64,000 nucleotides of DNA from Enterococcus haemoperoxidus ATCC BAA-382 (GTDB lineage Bacteria > Bacillota > Bacilli > Lactobacillales > Enterococcaceae). The notes below the pieces were generated by a model. That model was not told where the DNA came from. It did no database searches and saw only the letters and a list, made by a program, of their open reading frames with translations. Each line of letters starts with the position of its first letter. Positions within the stretch are counted from its first letter, which is position 1. Of this stretch, positions 62,737-64,000 are shown piece by piece. The stretch is from the NCBI RefSeq assembly GCF_000407165.1, contig NZ_KE136479.1:259464-323463 (forward strand). Reading direction: 5' to 3'. The position numbers and the translations under genes are program-made.

Positions 62737-64000
62737 AATTGATTTTTGAACGTAGCGTAGAAGGATATTATAATGAAATGATTTCACCTTGTGATGTGCC
62801 GACTACCGATCTCCCAGAAGAACTAAAACGTCAAACAGAACTGAATCTACCTTCACTTCCTCAACCGGAAATCAGCCGTCATTACACAGAATTAGCCAAT
62901 GCAACTTTTGGAATCAATAATGGATTTTACCCACTGGGCTCATGTACGATGAAATATAATCCTAAAATAAACGACGAAATGGCCGCTTTTCCAGCTTTCG
63001 CTGCTATTCATCCATTGCAGCCGGAACATACTGTTCAAGGATCACTAGAAGTTTTTACCATGACAGAAATGCTGCTAAAAGAAATTACTGGAATGAATGC
63101 GATTACTTTTCAACCAGCAGCTGGAGCTCATGGGGAGTTTACGAGTTTATTGATGATCAAAGCATATCATGAAAAAAATGGTCAGGGGCAAAGAAATAAA
63201 ATTATTGTACCTGATTCTGCTCACGGAACAAATCCTGCAAGTGTGGCGATGACTGGCATGACTACGGTCAACATTCCTTCCGATAAATACGGATGTGTCG
63301 ATATCGAGGCCTTAAAAGCTGCAGTTGGAGAAGACACGGCCGGCTTGATGCTGACAAACCCTAATACAGCAGGGATTTTTGATAAAAATATTTTAGAAAT
63401 CACAAAAATCGTTCATGATGCTGGTGGGTTGAATTATTATGATGGTGCAAATTTAAATGCCATTATGGGTGTTGCACGTCCGGGAGATATGGGGTTTGAT
63501 ATCATTCATTTAAATTTACACAAAACTTTTTCAACTCCGCATGGCGGCGGTGGACCAGGGTCTGGCGCTGTAGGGTGTAAAACTTTATTAAAACCATTTT
63601 TACCTAATTATTATCCAGTCAAAGAAGGTTCGCAAATCACTTTTACCAAACCGGAGTATTCAATTGGGATGGTTAAAGGATTTTATGGTCAGTTTTCGGT
63701 GTTCTTGCGGGCATTGACTTATATCTTATTTCTAGGATCAGAGGGGATCTCATCAGCTTCTAAAAGTGCAGTGTTGAACGCTAATTATATGCTCCATGAA
63801 TTAAAAGATATTTTTGAAGTGCCATATGGTGAATCTTGTATGCATGAGTTTGTTATGAGTTTAGATAAATTGAAGAAAGAAACAGGTGTTTCAGCATTAG
63901 ATGTAGCTAAAGGAATTCTGGATCATAATATGTATCCACCAACAATGTATTTCCCACTGACGGTGCCAGAAGCGTTAATGGTAGAACCTCCTGAAACTGA
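62733..64000 (+). CDS. gcvPB: Glycine dehydrogenase (decarboxylating) subunit 2, 3' end missing
   Basis: 422 codons to the window edge; family length is about 480-490, so roughly 60 are cut off. PLP-binding Lys264 is in LNLHKTFSTPHGGGGPGSG. GGFYPLGSCTMKYNPK-like NNGFYPLGSCTMKYNPKIN and QPAAGAHGEFTSLL are also conserved. With GcvPA it decarboxylates glycine. GAAGGAGG precedes the ATG. Confidence 0.95.
   Translation, partial: MKLIFERSVEGYYNEMISPCDVPTTDLPEELKRQTELNLPSLPQPEISRHYTELANATFGINNGFYPLGSCTMKYNPKINDEMAAFPAFAAIHPLQPEHTVQGSLEVFTMTEMLLKEITGMNAITFQPAAGAHGEFTSLLMIKAYHEKNGQGQRNKIIVPDSAHGTNPASVAMTGMTTVNIPSDKYGCVDIEALKAAVGEDTAGLMLTNPNTAGIFDKNILEITKIVHDAGGLNYYDGANLNAIMGVARPGDMGFDIIHLNLHKTFSTPHGGGGPGSGAVGCKTLLKPFLPNYYPVKEGSQITFTKPEYSIGMVKGFYGQFSVFLRALTYILFLGSEGISSASKSAVLNANYMLHELKDIFEVPYGESCMHEFVMSLDKLKKETGVSALDVAKGILDHNMYPPTMYFPLTVPEALMVEPPET

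Overview
The window reads as low-GC Gram-positive chromosomal DNA, most likely Enterococcus. Supporting signs are the strong AGGAGG-type ribosome sites, many PTS genes, CcpA cre sites, an aminopeptidase C and a CopY/CopZ pair of enterococcal type, and dispersed repeats beginning GAGCGTGGGACAAAAC or GTTGGGACC. Species cannot be fixed from sequence alone. No rRNA, tRNA, CRISPR array or complete insertion sequence was seen.

Layout. 1-5110: end of a potassium Kdp system (partial kdpC, kdpD, kdpE) and glycerate kinase. 5129-7296: MacB-type ABC exporter behind a distinctive promoter. 7376-11597: redox and detoxification enzymes (MDR oxidoreductase, ArsR regulator with divergent nitroreductase and DUF1304 protein, second nitroreductase, glyoxalase-fold protein). 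11600-17160: an accessory island with small secreted proteins, lipoproteins, a frameshifted amidase-like gene, a serine recombinase, a Fic enzyme with an altered active-site loop, a truncated enterocin-A-type immunity gene, and inverted repeats near 11.65 and 14.8 kb. 17213-19304: AlkC/AlkD-like protein and FetAB-like transporter. 19321-23071: beta-glucoside regulon (GH1, GntR regulator, EIIC) tied together by three copies of one operator. 23109-26275: LemA and TPM proteins, whose promoter matches the one at 5.1 kb, then an SDR and a DUF2188 protein. 26375-31901: a PRD regulator carrying its own EIIA, ascorbate-type EIIB and EIIC, and split transketolase. 31943-41056: Tag, a YeiL-like regulator with a perfect palindrome, a membrane protein, a second GH1/EIIC pair with a cre site, a GyrI-like protein, an RpiR regulator and an APC permease.

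41159-52032 is a nitrite-reduction island. NreABC (nitrate/oxygen sensing) and SirB/SirC come first. After a MerR/flavodoxin pair come nirB, nirD, cobA, a formate/nitrite channel, hemC and hemD. An NreC-like palindrome sits at about -43 of nirB. HemC, HemD, CobA, SirC and SirB together can turn porphobilinogen into siroheme, the NirB cofactor. No gene for making porphobilinogen lies in the window.

52169-59254: a RibD/DHFR-like protein, copYZ without a copper ATPase, an acetyltransferase, a GntR/DUF5808 pair, PepC and an MFS transporter with a cre site at its start point. 59640-64000: a tandem glycine riboswitch with terminator controlling gcvT, gcvH, gcvPA and gcvPB (cut by the window end).
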